A stretch of 64,000 bases of DNA from Castor canadensis (GCF_047511655.1 NC_133392.1:93489042-93553041); one strand, 5' to 3'. Counted from the stretch's first letter, positions 1 through 12,344 are shown. Program-made: numbers and translations. The notes: generated by a model not told the origin, from the sequence alone.

Positions 1-1805
1 CACAAATTAATGAGATTCACCATATTTACACAAACATATACAGCATGCATAAATCCTATCATCCACCTCTCCTCCCTGCCCTTTCATTCTTTCTCTCATC
101 ATCCTTCCTGATCACTAGTAATCACTCTTCTTTCTGATCAACTTTTTTTTTTCTTTTCGTTTCCACATTGAGAGAGAACATTTGAAACTTTTCTGCTTCT
201 GCCCTATTATGCTAAACATGAGGTCCTCTGATTCCATACATTTTACTACAGATGATAGGATTTCATTGGTCTTTATGGCTGAATAACAATAATTAATAAT
301 ACATTTTCTTTATTTGTTGATGGGCACCCAGACTGATTCAATATTTTAGCTATTGTGAATAGTGCCAGGATATGGGCATGTGGGTATCTGTTTTGCACAC
401 TGACTTCATTCCCTTTGAATATATACCCAGGAATGAGATAGATCATTGGGTCATATGGTAGGTCTATTTTTAGTTTTCTGAGAAACTTCCATACTATTCT
501 GTATATTGGATGTACTAATTTACATTCCTGTTACATTTACGTTCCTTTTTCTCCACATCCTAACTAGCATTTGTCATTTTTCAATTATTTTTTGAAAATA
601 CACATTGTAACTGGGGTGATATAGTATCTCATTTTAGTTTTGATTTGGATTTCCCTTATGGCTAATAATGTACAGCATTTTTTCATATATTTCCTGGCCA
701 TTTGTATTTCTTCTTTTGAGAAGACTGTCACTGGTATTTTGATGAGGATTATGTTGAATCTGTTGAATCTGTAGAACACTTTCTGTAGCATAGACATACT
801 AACACTATTAACTCTTCTAATCCATAAACATGGGAAATCTTTCCACCTTTTAGTACCTTCAGATTCTTGCACCAGTGTTTTGTAATTTTCATTGTAGAGG
901 TTTGTCATGTTCTTAGTTAAGTTTATTCTTAGCTATTCTTTTTTTCTTTTCGTGACTATTGTGACTGAGATTAATTCATGGTTTCTTTATCAGAAAATTC
1001 ATTATTGGTGTATATGAAAACTACTTATTTTTGTGTGTTGATTTCATATACTGTTAATTTATTATATTCATTTATCAGTTCTTTTGGTGGAGTCTGTTTT
1101 TCTATGTACAAAATCATATCAGGCACAAACAGGGATAAGTTGATTCCCTCCATTCCTATTTTTATGCCTTTTTGTCTCTTTCGCTTGCCTAATTGCTCTA
1201 GTTTAAATTTCTAGTACTAGATCAAATACCAGCAATGAGATTAGACACCTTCTTATTCCTTATCTCATAGGAAATGCTTTCAGTTTTATCCATTTCTGCA
1301 CAATGTTGGCTATGGTCTTGTCATATATATAGCCTTTATTTTGTTGAGATATGATCTTTCTATACCTACTTTATTCAGGGCTTTCATAATGAAGGGATAT
1401 TGATTTTATAAAATGCATTTTGTGTATCTCTTGAGATAACATATGATTTTTATCCTTTCTTCGATTTATGTATTGTATAAACAATACATACTGATTTCTG
1501 TATGTTGAACCATCTTGGTATCTCTAAAATAAAACAGGCATGATTATGGTGTGTGATCTTTACTGTGCATTTGAATTTTATTTGCTAATATTTTGTTAGG
1601 GATTTTTGCATCTGTTAGGGATAATGGTCTACAGCATTTGGTTGTTTTGTTCTTGTCATATTTAGGTAGCAGGGTAATGCTGGTGTCATAGAATAAGTTC
1701 AGAAGAAGCTCCTCTCTTTCAATACTATGGAATAGTTTAAGAAGCACTGGTGTTATTTCTTCTTTGAAAATTTGGTAAAATTCAGTAGGGAAGCCTAAAG
1801 TCTAA
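1..1805 (-). mobile_element. Old L1 LINE, ORF2 and 3' end, runs off the window edge
   Basis: The minus strand reads as L1 from ORF2 reverse transcriptase (right end) to the 3' UTR (left end). The plus strand carries the usual reversed landmarks: the segment around 430-480 matching the ORF2 tail, and the 'CTATTGTGAATAGTGC' type landmark near 351-365. A 107-residue frame at 585-908 holds recognisable ORF2 pieces such as [15 protein letters not shown] and [13 protein letters not shown]. It joins two non-adjacent ORF2 parts, so there is an internal deletion near 720. Stops and indels are frequent, so the copy is dead. The 3' end may lie left of position 1. Older than the L1 copies with target-site duplications further right. 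Confidence 0.88.
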
Positions 1806-3194
1806 AGACCATATTTTTCAGTAAGCACTATCAAGAATCCAACAAGTATCCCAATTCCAAATGCCTTATCAATCAAACATTACTGGTCCAGCCTGCTCAT
1901 GTTTCTGTGCAGGCAGATGAGCTGGAACTAGAGGGTAAAGGTCAGGATCCACTCCACCTTCTTAGAAATTCTACCTGATCAAACCAGGTCTAGTTTAGGG
2001 ACTCGATCACTAAGGTTTCCTCTAATTAGGAAATGGTTTATGTCAGTTTGTTCCTTCTAATTTATCATGAAAAGGAATAAAAAATTCTGCAGCAGTAGTT
2101 TTCAACTGATTCCTTGTATTGTCACATTCCAATTTTGAAAATGGGAAAATGTAGTGGGTTCTCTTTTTAAAAAAGGCTTCCAAGAGAAATAAAATAAAAA
2201 TAAAATTTAGAGCAAAAACACATAACTTATAGCAAATCACTATTAATATATTACTACTAAAAGTATATAGCAATTGAAAAATCATCACAAAATAAAGATG
2301 CTCTCAAGTTGAAACATCCTTCCCCAGTGGGGAGGGAGTTCTGTAGGTATGAAAAAAATGGGAACTTTATTTTTTTAGAAAGATTTTGTGGCAGCCCATA
2401 CCTCCTACAGGAATATTCAGGTAACATGCTGTTCTTGCTCAAGGATATGGATTTTTAGTAACCCTTACATTGCTAGCGAATAGCTCCATTTCCATTTCTA
2501 CTGGAGTAAAAGTATATACCATTGCAAGTCATTTGGCATAAGAATAAAATACATGACTTCTTTTTTTTTTTTCCGTGCAGATGGGAAGTTTTCTTTGGGC
2601 TACCAGGGGCTGAAGAATTGCACAGAGGAAAAGTTGCTCCAGAGATAAAATTCTGTAACTGGCAATTGAGAACTAACTCTGCCCTTAGCTGGATTCTTTG
2701 AGTGTTAGATCTTGCAGAGCCCTACTCCCCACTGCATAGATGAGAAGGAAAGTAAAGCAAGAAAGTGTAATCGTGAACTTTTAAAGTCGTCTGCATAATT
2801 CTTCTCTCCCCATAGCCAAATATGATGAGGGTAGAAGAGAAAAACTTGTGATTATTTATTGATTGCTGTCTTTATCTACCTATCTTGTCATATGACAGTT
2901 CGTATGAATGACTTTTATCTTTACATGGAGCGTGATACCCAACTTATACAGCTTTTTTGTTTGTTTTCACTTTTAGTTGCTAAATTCCATGTATGTTAGT
3001 CTTCAGATTTGGACTACTTTTGAATTTTTTAGGTTTTTTATGCCAACCAGACTTAAATTAGCACTTCTCATATGCTCCATAAAACTAGTTCTAGGTAAAA
3101 ACAACTCTCTCTCTCTCTGTTTCTCTCACTCTCTCTCTCTCACTTTCTCTTCTAAACATTGAGAGTTCACCATTTGCAAACATGGCATTTTACA
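1806..3194. other. Stretch without gene or named repeat
   Basis: I recognise no exon or repeat family here. It contains a T-run near 2562-2572 and a CT-rich microsatellite at about 3102-3151. Open frames on either strand are short and overlap at random. Confidence 0.5.
3102..3151. repeat. (CT)n microsatellite
   Basis: Interrupted CT/TCTC dinucleotide run of about 50 bases on the plus strand. A second, shorter pure CT run lies at about 4210-4228. Confidence 0.9.
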
Positions 3195-3385
3195 GTTAAC
3201 ATAATATCTAATTTAATTCTTCCATTAACTCCTCAAGTCATTATCATCCTTATATTAAAAATGAAGAGACGACTGATGCTTAAACAAGTAGAATCACATT
3301 TTTCTGCAATATGAAAAAGTTAAGATCAAAATCTTAGCCAGTCAGGCTCTAAAATTGTGCTCTTCGTTCACAGAGCTGCTTTTCT
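3195..3385 (-). mobile_element. MIR SINE fragment
   Basis: The reverse-oriented MIR core can be followed: a degraded 'cccattttacagatgaggaaactgaggc' region appears as 'ttatattaaaaatgaagag', followed by the 'ggatttgaacc' and 'gctctt' landmarks up to 3365. Strongly diverged, as expected of this ancient tRNA-derived family. Confidence 0.65.
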
Positions 3386-5533
3386 CAAGAGTTACAAAAA
3401 TGAATTCCTTGCCTTTGCCTACAGAAAAATGAAAAGTCCTTAAGGCTAAAGACTTATCCTTTAAATTTATGTGAGGAGGAAAACCCACATTTCTTTTCTT
3501 TCCCTTAAAGGAGGTTTGAGGTCATGACATAAAACTGACAACCACAGTAGGAGTAAATATTGATAATATCCCGGGTGGTTGAATGGGCTTCTAATTTTTT
3601 ATTACTATTCAGGAAGTGTCACTCAAACTAGATTCTTTTATTGCAGCAGTGCTGTGAATCACTGTCATAAATTTTCTGTTTGTACAATTTTCCCTCTCAT
3701 ATTGTCAAGTATCTCACGGTTTTATTAGCAGCTTGCCTGTAATTAGATTCCAGGTACAGACTCATACTCATCTTTCCAGTCAGGAAATCAGAAAGACTAC
3801 CACTTGTCTTCTGCTATTCCAGTGAATTCAGTTAGAGATGTATGACATGTTCATAGTAATTTCATTTGTGGGTTGCACAGTGCCCAGTGACAATGGCCTC
3901 TGCTCTCCTGGTGTTTCCATAACCTCCTGTCCTTTGGGATTTTGTTGTACCTGTACATTTTTGTTTTTAAGTGATAATCTCTCTCATATTTAGAGAACTA
4001 CATGAATTAAAATCAGAATAAAAAACATTTAAGCATGGTTGTTTCATTATGTCTTCAATATTATCAACTATCACAAAGTGTTCCTTATATCTGTAAAATT
4101 TTCCTGGCATTGGGAGCAGATTTAATTTTAAAAATAGCATCATTCCTATGAGCAAAATCCCCAGATACTACTTGTTTTCTTTCTTCTGAAACCCATAGGT
4201 TAATAACACCTCTCTCTCTCTCTCTCTTTGTAGTTCAACTGGCTGAAGTACACACTGTAATGTGCAGTTCTTGTTGACATGTGCTTACATCATCTCTTAG
4301 GTCCAAATGATATAAATTTGGTTTAGGTAATTTGAAAAATCTGTCAGTGAATCTGATATCATCATACTTATAAACATCCTGTTCCCAAGTCCTATCAAAC
4401 ACAAAGAGCAAAAAAGCCTGGATAAACTCATTTTGGAGGAGACAAGAGCTACAAAAAGGCCAATAACACTATTATAACCTATCAGATCATAAGGCAACTT
4501 CATTTTACCTTTCAGAAAGTACAGAGGTCTCTTTTTTTTTTCTATCTGCCCAGAGACGCATAATTTATGACACATGTGTTCTTCAGGACAAATTAAGGGA
4601 AAAAGATGCTCAGATATTAATGGAAATCTCCCATTTTCTTTTGATTAATTAAAAGGGATTTTAAGAGAAAACTAATAGTCCACAGGGAAGAAAAGGCCAT
4701 TAAACTAGCGGAATATATATTAGCAATTATCCTACTTTATTTACAGCCCATTTTTGTGCTAAAAACAGGAATGCTTAAAAAGTATAAATTGTCATGAAAT
4801 AATAAATGTGTGCAAAATTCATAAAAACCTGAAAACACATCATAAACATGATATCATTAAGAATTAAAATAATTCACTCTTTTCATGTATTTTTTAAATA
4901 TACAAGATGAACTTTCAAATAATATTAAATAAGAAAAGTAGGAATGTAATCGAATGCAGCCCTAATTACAGTCTCCTCATTTTGATCTTCATTTGAACAT
5001 TTCCTAATTCTCTATTATAGAGAGACATAGATTAAAAAGTAGGTTATGACTATAGTGAACCAGACAAGTTCTAGATGCATATTATTTCATAGAAATACCA
5101 AAATGGATTTTTGCATGTGAATGTTGAACTCAACAGATGTCAATATTGTAGCTTTGTTGTAGACCTGCTTCTGTGCACAGCAGTTCCCTTACTTAAAAAT
5201 GGAACAACCTCAAAAAGTCTGAATTTATCTGTGTTTGACTGACCTGGATTTGAATCTACAATTCACAGAAATTCCTATTTAAATTCTCAGGTTTCCAGTG
5301 CAAAAAATCAGTGTTGTGAATGAGAATACTAATGCTGCCTTTACCAAACTCAGTGACTAACGATACAAAGGGCTAAAAATCTAAATTTTCCTAAAATAAA
5401 AACCTGCTTCAAAAGAAACTCTACTGTAGAAATTAATTAAGAAATATTTATTGAGCAAGTTAGCACTAAGCACAATTTCTCATTGCAAAAAACAAACTTG
5501 TATTTCAAATTTGATAAAAGAAATAGAAAGGAA
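3386..5533. other. Stretch without gene or named repeat
   Basis: About 2.1 kb of AT-rich DNA with no supported gene. A short (CT)n run lies near 4210-4228. Longest frames (62 and 92 residues on the minus strand) show no domain pattern. Confidence 0.5.
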
Positions 5534-5668
5534 CACCAGGCATGCTAGCTTATGCCTGTAATGCCATCACTCCAGAGGCTAAGACAGGAGGATTGGGAGT
5601 TCAAGACCAGACTGGGCTACATAGTAAGTTCCAGGCCAGCTTGAGTTTCATGTTAAGATTCTGCCCTG
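5534..5668 (+). mobile_element. B1-like (7SL-derived) SINE
   Basis: Reads as a B1 monomer: a 'caggcatgctagcttatgcctgtaat' head with box-A/B-like promoter motifs, then 'ggaggattgggagttcaagaccag', 'gggctacatagtaag' and a terminal 'ttccaggccagcttgag'. No ID-like half follows, so this is a monomer unlike the composite SINEs elsewhere in the window. Confidence 0.82.
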
Positions 5669-6004
5669 TTTGAACATCTTGATACAATTACCTCAAAATT
5701 TAGTTGTCTAATATGCACCCTTTCCAAATGCCCATCCTCTATTTGTGAATTTCACATGTTAATTACTGGAAGAATATTGGTGGCTAAATATTAAAGAGTA
5801 AGTATCATGGAATATTCATATGTAAGATATTATAAAAATTTTAAGTGTATATAAAACAAAAAAGAAAATCTTTTTAATTACAGAAAAGCATTACATAGAA
5901 AGGCTTTCATATACACCAATTTATAAGAAATATAACAACCAAGAGAGCACATAATGAATTCCTTTTCTACTAATTTCAGTAGTGGATATTTTATCCAATG
6001 ATGC

Positions 6005-6393
6005 TTTATGGTATGAATTATGCCCCCTAAGTTTATGTATCAAAGCCTGATAACCACTTCCTCACATTGTGACTGCATCTGGAGACAGGGTCTTTGGAGA
6101 GCTGACTAAGTACAGGCACATTTGTAAGCCCTAATCCTATCTGGCTGGTCTCTTTACAAAAAAGGAAAATTGGTCACACAAAGAGATTTTGGGTACAGAC
6201 ACACAGAGGAAAGACCTGTGAGGATATGTGAGAAGGTAACCATCTAGAAGGTAAGGGCAGAGGCCTTAGGAGCAACCAAACTTGCTAACACCTTGATCTC
6301 GGGCTTTCAGGATTCCAAGTATGCAAAAGACTAATTTCTGTTTTTAAGCCACCTAGTCTGTCGTTTTATATTGTGGTAGCCCAAGCAGACTGA
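6005..6393 (+). mobile_element. MLT1-type ERVL-MaLR solo LTR
   Basis: The whole LTR outline is visible: 'tatggtatgaattatgccccc' start, 'tcacattgtgactgcatctggagacag' region, the 'ccatctagaag' and 'acaccttgatctcgg' landmarks, and the 3' end with 'ttaagccacctagtctgt' and 'tggtagcccaagcagactgag'. No internal region adjoins it, so it is a solo LTR. Divergence is high, in line with an old mammalian insertion. Confidence 0.82.
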
Positions 6394-6984
6394 GCCATAT
6401 GCTATTGAGATGATAGGCAGGATTTGAAATTTAGGTCTCAAAGGCAAATAAATAATCATCACAAAGTTTTTACTAAAACCCTTATAAGTACTTCTGCAAT
6501 CAAAAAGACCCAGTAAACGATTGAGTATCATCATATCATCCAGACAGCTAAAACCACAGCAATTCATTTATATATAGTCCTAGAAAATTGTGGAAGGATG
6601 CCCAAATATATTCTGAAAGTTTTTTTAGCCTAATTTTTTGGTACCTGTGAATATCAATTCTATTGCAGAAGTTTGGAGGTTATAATTATAGTATTTAATT
6701 TAGATTTGAATATGTTAGACAAACAAGCATTATGCTTTTCAGGTTATTTGAAAGTCACATATGTTTGTCTCTTAATTTTGATGATAGTTTCTTTTTTTAA
6801 GTTAAATCACTAAACTTGTGCATTGGTAACATGAAAATTATCTGAGATGTCTTGTATGATGTAGATTTGTAAGAATACAAATTCTTACAGAGGAAAAAAA
6901 GTAATAGCAGAAGGTTTTTACTAGTAAAAATGTTTCACTTGGCAGGAAGATAAAATTATTAATTTTTATTTATCAGAAAGTATG

Positions 6985-7305
6985 TCCTCAGTGGACATGG
7001 TGGCTCACACCTGTAATCCTTTCTATTAGGGAGGCAGTGATCCAGTTTGAGGCCAGCCCAGGTAAACAATCTGCAAGACCTCATCTCAATCAACAAAAGC
7101 GGAGTGTGGCATGTACCTGTCATCCCAGCTATGACGGAAGTGTAAATAGGAGGATTGAGGTCCAGACTGACCCAGGCATAAACCATGATACTACTTGAAA
7201 AATAAGTAAAACAATAGAGCTAAGGACATGGCTTAAGTTGTGTACCATCTACCTAGAAGATGCCAAGACCTGAGTTCAAACCAAATTACTGTCCCGAAAA
7301 ATGTC
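6985..7305 (+). mobile_element. Trimeric 7SL/7SL/ID-like composite SINE
   Basis: Two B1-like monomers follow one another ('gtggctcacacctgtaatcc' near 6999 and a second 'cctgtcatcccagctatgac' near 7115), then a tRNA/ID-like end with 'gacctgagttcaaaccaaatta' near 7267. This looks like a SINE with a duplicated left monomer, or one SINE inserted in another. A frame of 75 residues on the opposite strand is a shadow. Confidence 0.72.
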
Positions 7306-7424
7306 CCTAAAATGCATAATGCACAATTATTATGAAAAAAGAAACAGAAAGTACATTATCACAAAAGTACATATCTCTCAATACTTGACAAGACAAGCAA
7401 ACCAAAGTGGGTGCACATATAGAC

Positions 7425-8700
7425 CTGCACAATATGACTTATGAACTTGATCTCCTTGCTAAATGCAAACATTGCATCTCCCAACTGCAGAATGTTTCCA
7501 GAACTGCCATAAGCAGGAACATAAAGAAAGTGCAACAATTTCCCAGGCTTGAGATTATGCACATATTGCTTTGGGAACACAATAGCTTTAAGCAAGAAAT
7601 CAATAATAAAAGGATAATAAGGAAACCCCCAAATGCTTGAAAATTAAGCACTATACTTCTTAATAACTCATGCATCAAAGAAGAAATCTCAATGAAGATT
7701 AACAGTATCTTTAAACAAATGAAAATCTAAAGTAATCTTAAACTTCAGATATATATATTGAAGGAGAAAAGAGGTTGATAAGAAATTACATATATATGCA
7801 TATATATATCTATATGCATCCATCTTAAGAAATTAGGGAGGAAAGCAGCTAATTAAAACCAAAGATAATAGAAGGAGTAAATAAGGAGGAAAAGGGGGAA
7901 ATTATTCAAATAATTTTATCAAAAAAATACAGAAAAACAATGAAGCTAAAATATGTTCTTTGAAAGAATAAGTGAGAGTAGCAAACACTAGCAAAGAAGT
8001 AGTAAAAAAATACACAAAAATATAAATGAGATACAATTAAGAAATATTAGCATTGAAAAAGAGGCATCACTATAGAGTTCTCAGAGGTTAAAAAGATTAA
8101 GAAGCTATTATAAATAGCTATATATATATATATGTAAAAATTTGGATGAGAAAATAGACAACTACAAAAAATACACTGTAGTAAAATTTATAACAAACAG
8201 AAATCTGAAGAGTCTTACCTATATTAAAGATAATAAACTTGGCCTGAAAATTTCAGCTTCATTAGATAAGAGTTAAAAGTAAATTAAAACCAAAATTAGC
8301 AATATGCACACACTCACTAGATCTAGTAAAATTGAAAACATAAGAAAAGACAAACATTGCCATGATATGGAGCTCCTGGTGCTCTCATTAATACTTGGAA
8401 TATAAACTGCTATAACTATTTACCACATGGAAAAATAGGGATGAATCTCACATGTAAAGTTGAATCAAAGAAACAGGACACAAAATATCTACTATGTAAT
8501 TCTCTCACTCAAAATTTAGCACAACTAGTCTATGTTTCCTTTTTGGTGAAGAGACGGGGAGGGGGGGGCGGGTAGTGGGTAGAGGGTACATGAAAGGACT
8601 TTCAGAATGCATTTGAAGTTCAATTTACTGATCTGATTGGTGATTAAATGGATATATTTACTTTTAATCAAGTTAAACTTTTATTTTTTATATATTTCAA
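7425..8700 (+). mobile_element. Ancient L1M LINE, ORF2 middle joined to 3' end
   Basis: From 7436 ('acttatgaacttgatctccttgct') the plus strand follows L1 ORF2: the 'gcatcaaagaagaaatctca' block near 7671 and the 'ttctttgaaagaa' block near 7954. Near 8290-8340 it jumps to the L1M 3' end, with the 'gggatgaatctcacatgtaaag' and 'gtaattctctcactcaaaatttag' type text and a G-rich patch at 8553-8577. Most of the RT catalytic part is therefore deleted. AT-rich, full of stops, no TSD seen. Confidence 0.72.
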
Positions 8701-9449
8701 TAAAATGTCTATAATTATCAGATAGTTAATATATTATGAGTTCCATTACAAGTGTCTTGTCCCTTTTTTATAAAACAAAAATGTTATACAAGGTATTATT
8801 ACTTGGAAAGAACAAAACTGTTGTAAATTAATCAGGAACAAATGAAGCAGTAAAAAAATAGCAACAAAAACTAAAGCAAATGGACCAAAACAACAAATAA
8901 AAGCAGCTCAGAATTTCAACTGAAGACAGTTTACTATAAATTTCTTCCAGAATCAAGTAAGCATATGTATGTGTACATGTGTCTGTATCTGTATATTCCA
9001 GAAAGAGAAAAGAAAAATAAAAACAAAGGCAAATACTGAAGAAGACATTTTGCACAACTGTAACATAAAATTTGTAGAATTTGATTCTTCTAAAAGCCGG
9101 GAACAAAAGAATTTGTGAATCTAAAAGAATCAGTTGAGACATTGTTGTTCTTGCTAATTAGCAAGGAAGTGTTAATGTGGTATTTAACACTTACATTTTA
9201 ACTACTGAACAGATTAAAATAAACTAGGAAAGCCTGGGCTCAAACTTAAAAAAAGGCTTTGGGAAATGTGTTCACACAACCATTTATAGGTCTGCCATCA
9301 AGAAAACTTAACCCCCACCACTTTCAGTTTCAAACTCTTGTTGCACTTAGCTACCAGGAGGTAAATCTTAATTGGTTTATATTAGTAATGAATAGTAGTC
9401 CCAGCTTCCTTGGGAGTAAATAGACTTTAAAAAGTCTGTGCTGCCTGAT
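8701..9449. other. Stretch without gene or named repeat
   Basis: AT-rich sequence with no recognised repeat. A 104-residue minus-strand frame at 8828-9142 is rich in F, C, Y and S, as expected from AT-rich antisense sequence, and has no splice or start context. Confidence 0.45.
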
Positions 9450-9881
9450 TTTCTTTTTCCTTTTCCTTTTTCTTTTTTTAAAGTCTCTTTTTATTATTGT
9501 GTTGGGTGGGGGTACATTGAGGCATTTATAAAAGTTCCAATGTATCAAATACATCATACTTGAATTCAGCTCCTCCACCACTGTCCCTTATCCCCCCTCC
9601 CCCATTCCTGGAATGGTTTCAACAGGTATCAATTTTGCATTTGCATACATGTGTGCACATTTTTGGTACCGTATTCGCCCTCCTACCCCCTCCCACTGGT
9701 ACTAATCCTCCCTAGGCAGGATGTGTTCCACCCTGCTGTTCTCCAATTTTGTAGAAAGAAAAAGAAAAATACCCAAAGTTTCGTTTGTTTGAGATAAAGA
9801 TAGCTACACAGGGAGTTTCCTTGTAATACTTCCATGTATATATATATTATAACTCCAGTTGGTTCATCCCTTCTGTTTTTC

Positions 9882-10560
9882 CTTTTTTTTTTATTATTAT
9901 TCATATGTGCATACAAGGCTTGGGTCATTTCTCCCCCCTGCCCCCACCCCCTCCCTTACCACCCACTCTGCCCCCTCCCTCTCCCCCCCCTCAATACCCA
10001 GCAGAAACTATTTTGCCCTTATTTCTAATTTTGTTGTAGAGAGAGTATAAGCCATAATAGGAAGGAACAAGGGTTTTTGCTGGTTGAGATAAGGATAGCT
10101 ATACAGGGAGTTGACTCACATTGATTTCCTGTGCGTGGGTGTTACCTTCTAGGTTAATTCTTTTTGATCTCACCTTTTCTCTAGTTCCTGGTCCCCTTCT
10201 CCTATTGGCCTCAGTTGCTTTAAGGTAACTGCTTTAGTTTCTCTGCATTGAGGGCAACAAATGCTAGCTAATTTTTAGGTGTCTTACCTATCCTCATATC
10301 TCCCTTGTGTGCTCTTGCTTTTATCTTGTGATCTCACAGTCTTTTGGGTATATCCCCAAGAGTGGTATTGCTGGATCATATGGTAAATCAATGTTTAGCT
10401 TTTTAAGTAGCCTCCAAATTCTTTTCCAGAGTGGTTGTACTAGTTTACATTCCCACTAGCCGTGTAAGAGGGTTCCTTTTTCCCCACATTCTCGCCAACA
10501 CCTATTGTTGGTAGTGTTGCTAATGATGGCTGTTCTAACAGGGGTGAGGTGGAATCTTAG
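9882..10560 (-). mobile_element. Young L1 3' end nested in the old L1 3' UTR
   Basis: Reversed copy of the same family as the insertions at 36202, 42925 and 50160: A-tail side 'ttattattattcatatgtgc', C-rich tract 9932-9988, 3' UTR and ORF2 C-terminus. About 308 bases seen in the 36202 copy (roughly its 36826-37133) are missing here, at the join near 10335-10340. The conserved Trp-rich zinc-knuckle segment carries a stop (TAG for TGG). A short direct repeat TCTGTTTTTC flanks it (9872-9881 and 10564-10573), a probable target-site duplication. Confidence 0.9.
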
Positions 10561-11248
10561 TCCTCTGTTTTTCTACATTCTACCTTGGTCCCTTTCTTAT
10601 GGTGGTTTCAGCTATAAGAAAGGTTTAAGAATTCTATATTCATTCTTTTAAAGAGAGTGCATCAACCATATTCATCTTAGTTTCCTTCTTATACCCTACT
10701 CCTCTCATATGTGACATCCTTAGTGTGACCAGTTTTTGATAATCTGTCTTTGTTTGTATTAGCTCTATATTCCACATATGAGAGAGAACATGCAGCTTTT
10801 GGCTTTCTGAGCCTGACTAACTTCACTTAAGATGATGTTCTACGGTTCCATCCATTTACCTGCAAATGACAAAATTTCATTCTTCTTTGTAACAGAGTAA
10901 AATTCTATTTTGTATAAATACCACATTTTCTTAATCTATTCATCAGTAGTGGGGCATCTTGACTGTTCCCATAACTTGACCATTGTGAATAGTGCTGTAA
11001 TAAACATGGATGTGCAGGTGCCTTTGTTATAACCTGTGTCACATTCCTTTGGGTATATCCCTAGGAGTGGTATTGCTGGATCATATGGCAGATCTACTTT
11101 TAATTTTGAGGAGCCTCCATACTGTTTTCCACAGTGGTTATACTAATTTATATTCACACCAGCAGTGTATGAGGGTTCCTTTTTCCCCTGCATCCTCACC
11201 AATATTTGTTTTGTTTATGTACTTGATGGTAGCTATTCTTGAAGCAGG

Positions 11249-11562
11249 CTAAATTAGGGACTCATAGAAAAAATATTACATCTTGAATTAACCATGCTTT
11301 GGCTCAGGAACTACCCACACCTGGCTGGAAACCACCCATGCCACTCCACAGTCATTGATAGGTCAGTTTAGGTTTTAAAAGCACTCTTGGCTTTCAGCTT
11401 CCACCTGGGCCTCACTATTGTTTCCCTTTGTATTTTTCTTCCCTAACTTTTAACAAATTCCACTTACACCCACATGTCCTACAGTGGATTCTTTCTCATG
11501 GGACAAGAACTTGGAAGCTTCTGATCAGACTGAACCAGCAGTTAACAGTCTGACAGAAGTAA
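11249..11562 (+). mobile_element. Solo LTR, probably ERV1 class, inside old L1
   Basis: A 314-base block with no L1 similarity breaks the L1 exactly between its 'gatggtagctattct' and 'gtagaatcttaacatgg' text. It has LTR traits: promoter-like middle, 'ctttcagcttccacctggg', and near the end 'tggattctttctcatggg' followed by 'acaagaacttgg', a motif typical of the U5 end of ERV1 LTRs. The edges show an imperfect GAAGCAGG/GAAGTAAGG repeat. Class call is from that motif only; a rodent-specific LTR of another group is possible. Confidence 0.6.
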
Positions 11563-11784
11563 GGTAGAATCTTAACATGGTTTTGGTTTGCATTTCCTTT
11601 ATGGCCAGGGATGCTGAGTATTTTTTCATGTGTTTTTTAGCCATTTAGACGTCTTCCTTTGAGAAGGCTCTGTTCAGTTCATTTGCCCATTTCTTCACTG
11701 GGTCATTGATTTTTTGGGAATTTAGTTTTTTGAGCTCCCTGCATATTTTCAACCTTAAGAGTGCTGCATAGCAATGGTATGCAA

Positions 11785-12137
11785 TGGTATGGATAAATGT
11801 CCCCAAAGGTTCATGTGTTAATGGCTTGACACTACTGGGAGGTGGTGGAAACTTTAGGGGTGGGGCCTAGTGGAAGGAAGTTAGGTCATCACATATGTGC
11901 CCTTGAAGGGGATATTGGGACCCTGGCCCCTTCCTGTTTCTCTTTTTGCTTCCCAGCTAACAGACGACCTCTGCCACATCCCGCTGCCATGACGTACTGT
12001 ACCACACAGGCCCGACACATCAAGGTCTAGTGACCATGGGCTGAAATCTTAGAAACCATGAGCTAAAATAAACCTTTCTTCCTTTTAAATTTATTCTTCC
12101 AGGTATTTTGTCACAGGGACAGAAAACTCACACAACA
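11785..12137 (+). mobile_element. ERVL-MaLR LTR (MST/MT-like)
   Basis: Complete LTR outline: 'tggataaatgtccccaaagg' start, 'gggaggtggtggaaacttta' and 'ggggcctagtgg' blocks, 'ccttgaaggggatattggg', the 'ctgccatgacgt' region, then a polyadenylation-signal block 'gagctaaaataaacctttc' and the end 'gtattttgtcacagggacag'. No internal region adjoins. Sits directly against the 5' end of the truncated L1, preceded by a tandem GCAATGGTAT pair (11771-11790). Confidence 0.8.
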
Positions 12138-12344
12138 AGTCTTAAATAGGCACAAAGGATTAGGTTTTTATTTTTCCCCAGACTCTAAATTGCTGTCTCC
12201 TTAGTTGCTACAACCAAATTGCTCCTGAGGGGAAATTATTTGTGTTTCTGAGAAGAAATATGATGTTACGGTTGAAATATAAAATTAACCAGTCATTGAA
12301 GCCTGATTGATAATAAATAAGATAATAATTCTCCTAATTAGTTA

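Larger units (their letters stand above)
9450..11745 (-). mobile_element. Old L1 LINE (-), 3' half, hosting two later insertions
   Basis: The 3' UTR (9487-9870, with reversed 'acccccacccaacacaataat' end) is the same family as the L1 at 28461. After the nested young L1 it resumes at about 10561-11248 with ORF2 C-terminal sequence. It is interrupted by an ERV1-like LTR at 11249-11562 and resumes at about 11563-11745 before stopping in ORF2, so it is 5'-truncated. The tail is an A/G-mixed run (about 9450-9485, reversed). The 80-residue plus-strand frame at 11010-11252 is antisense noise. Confidence 0.88.
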
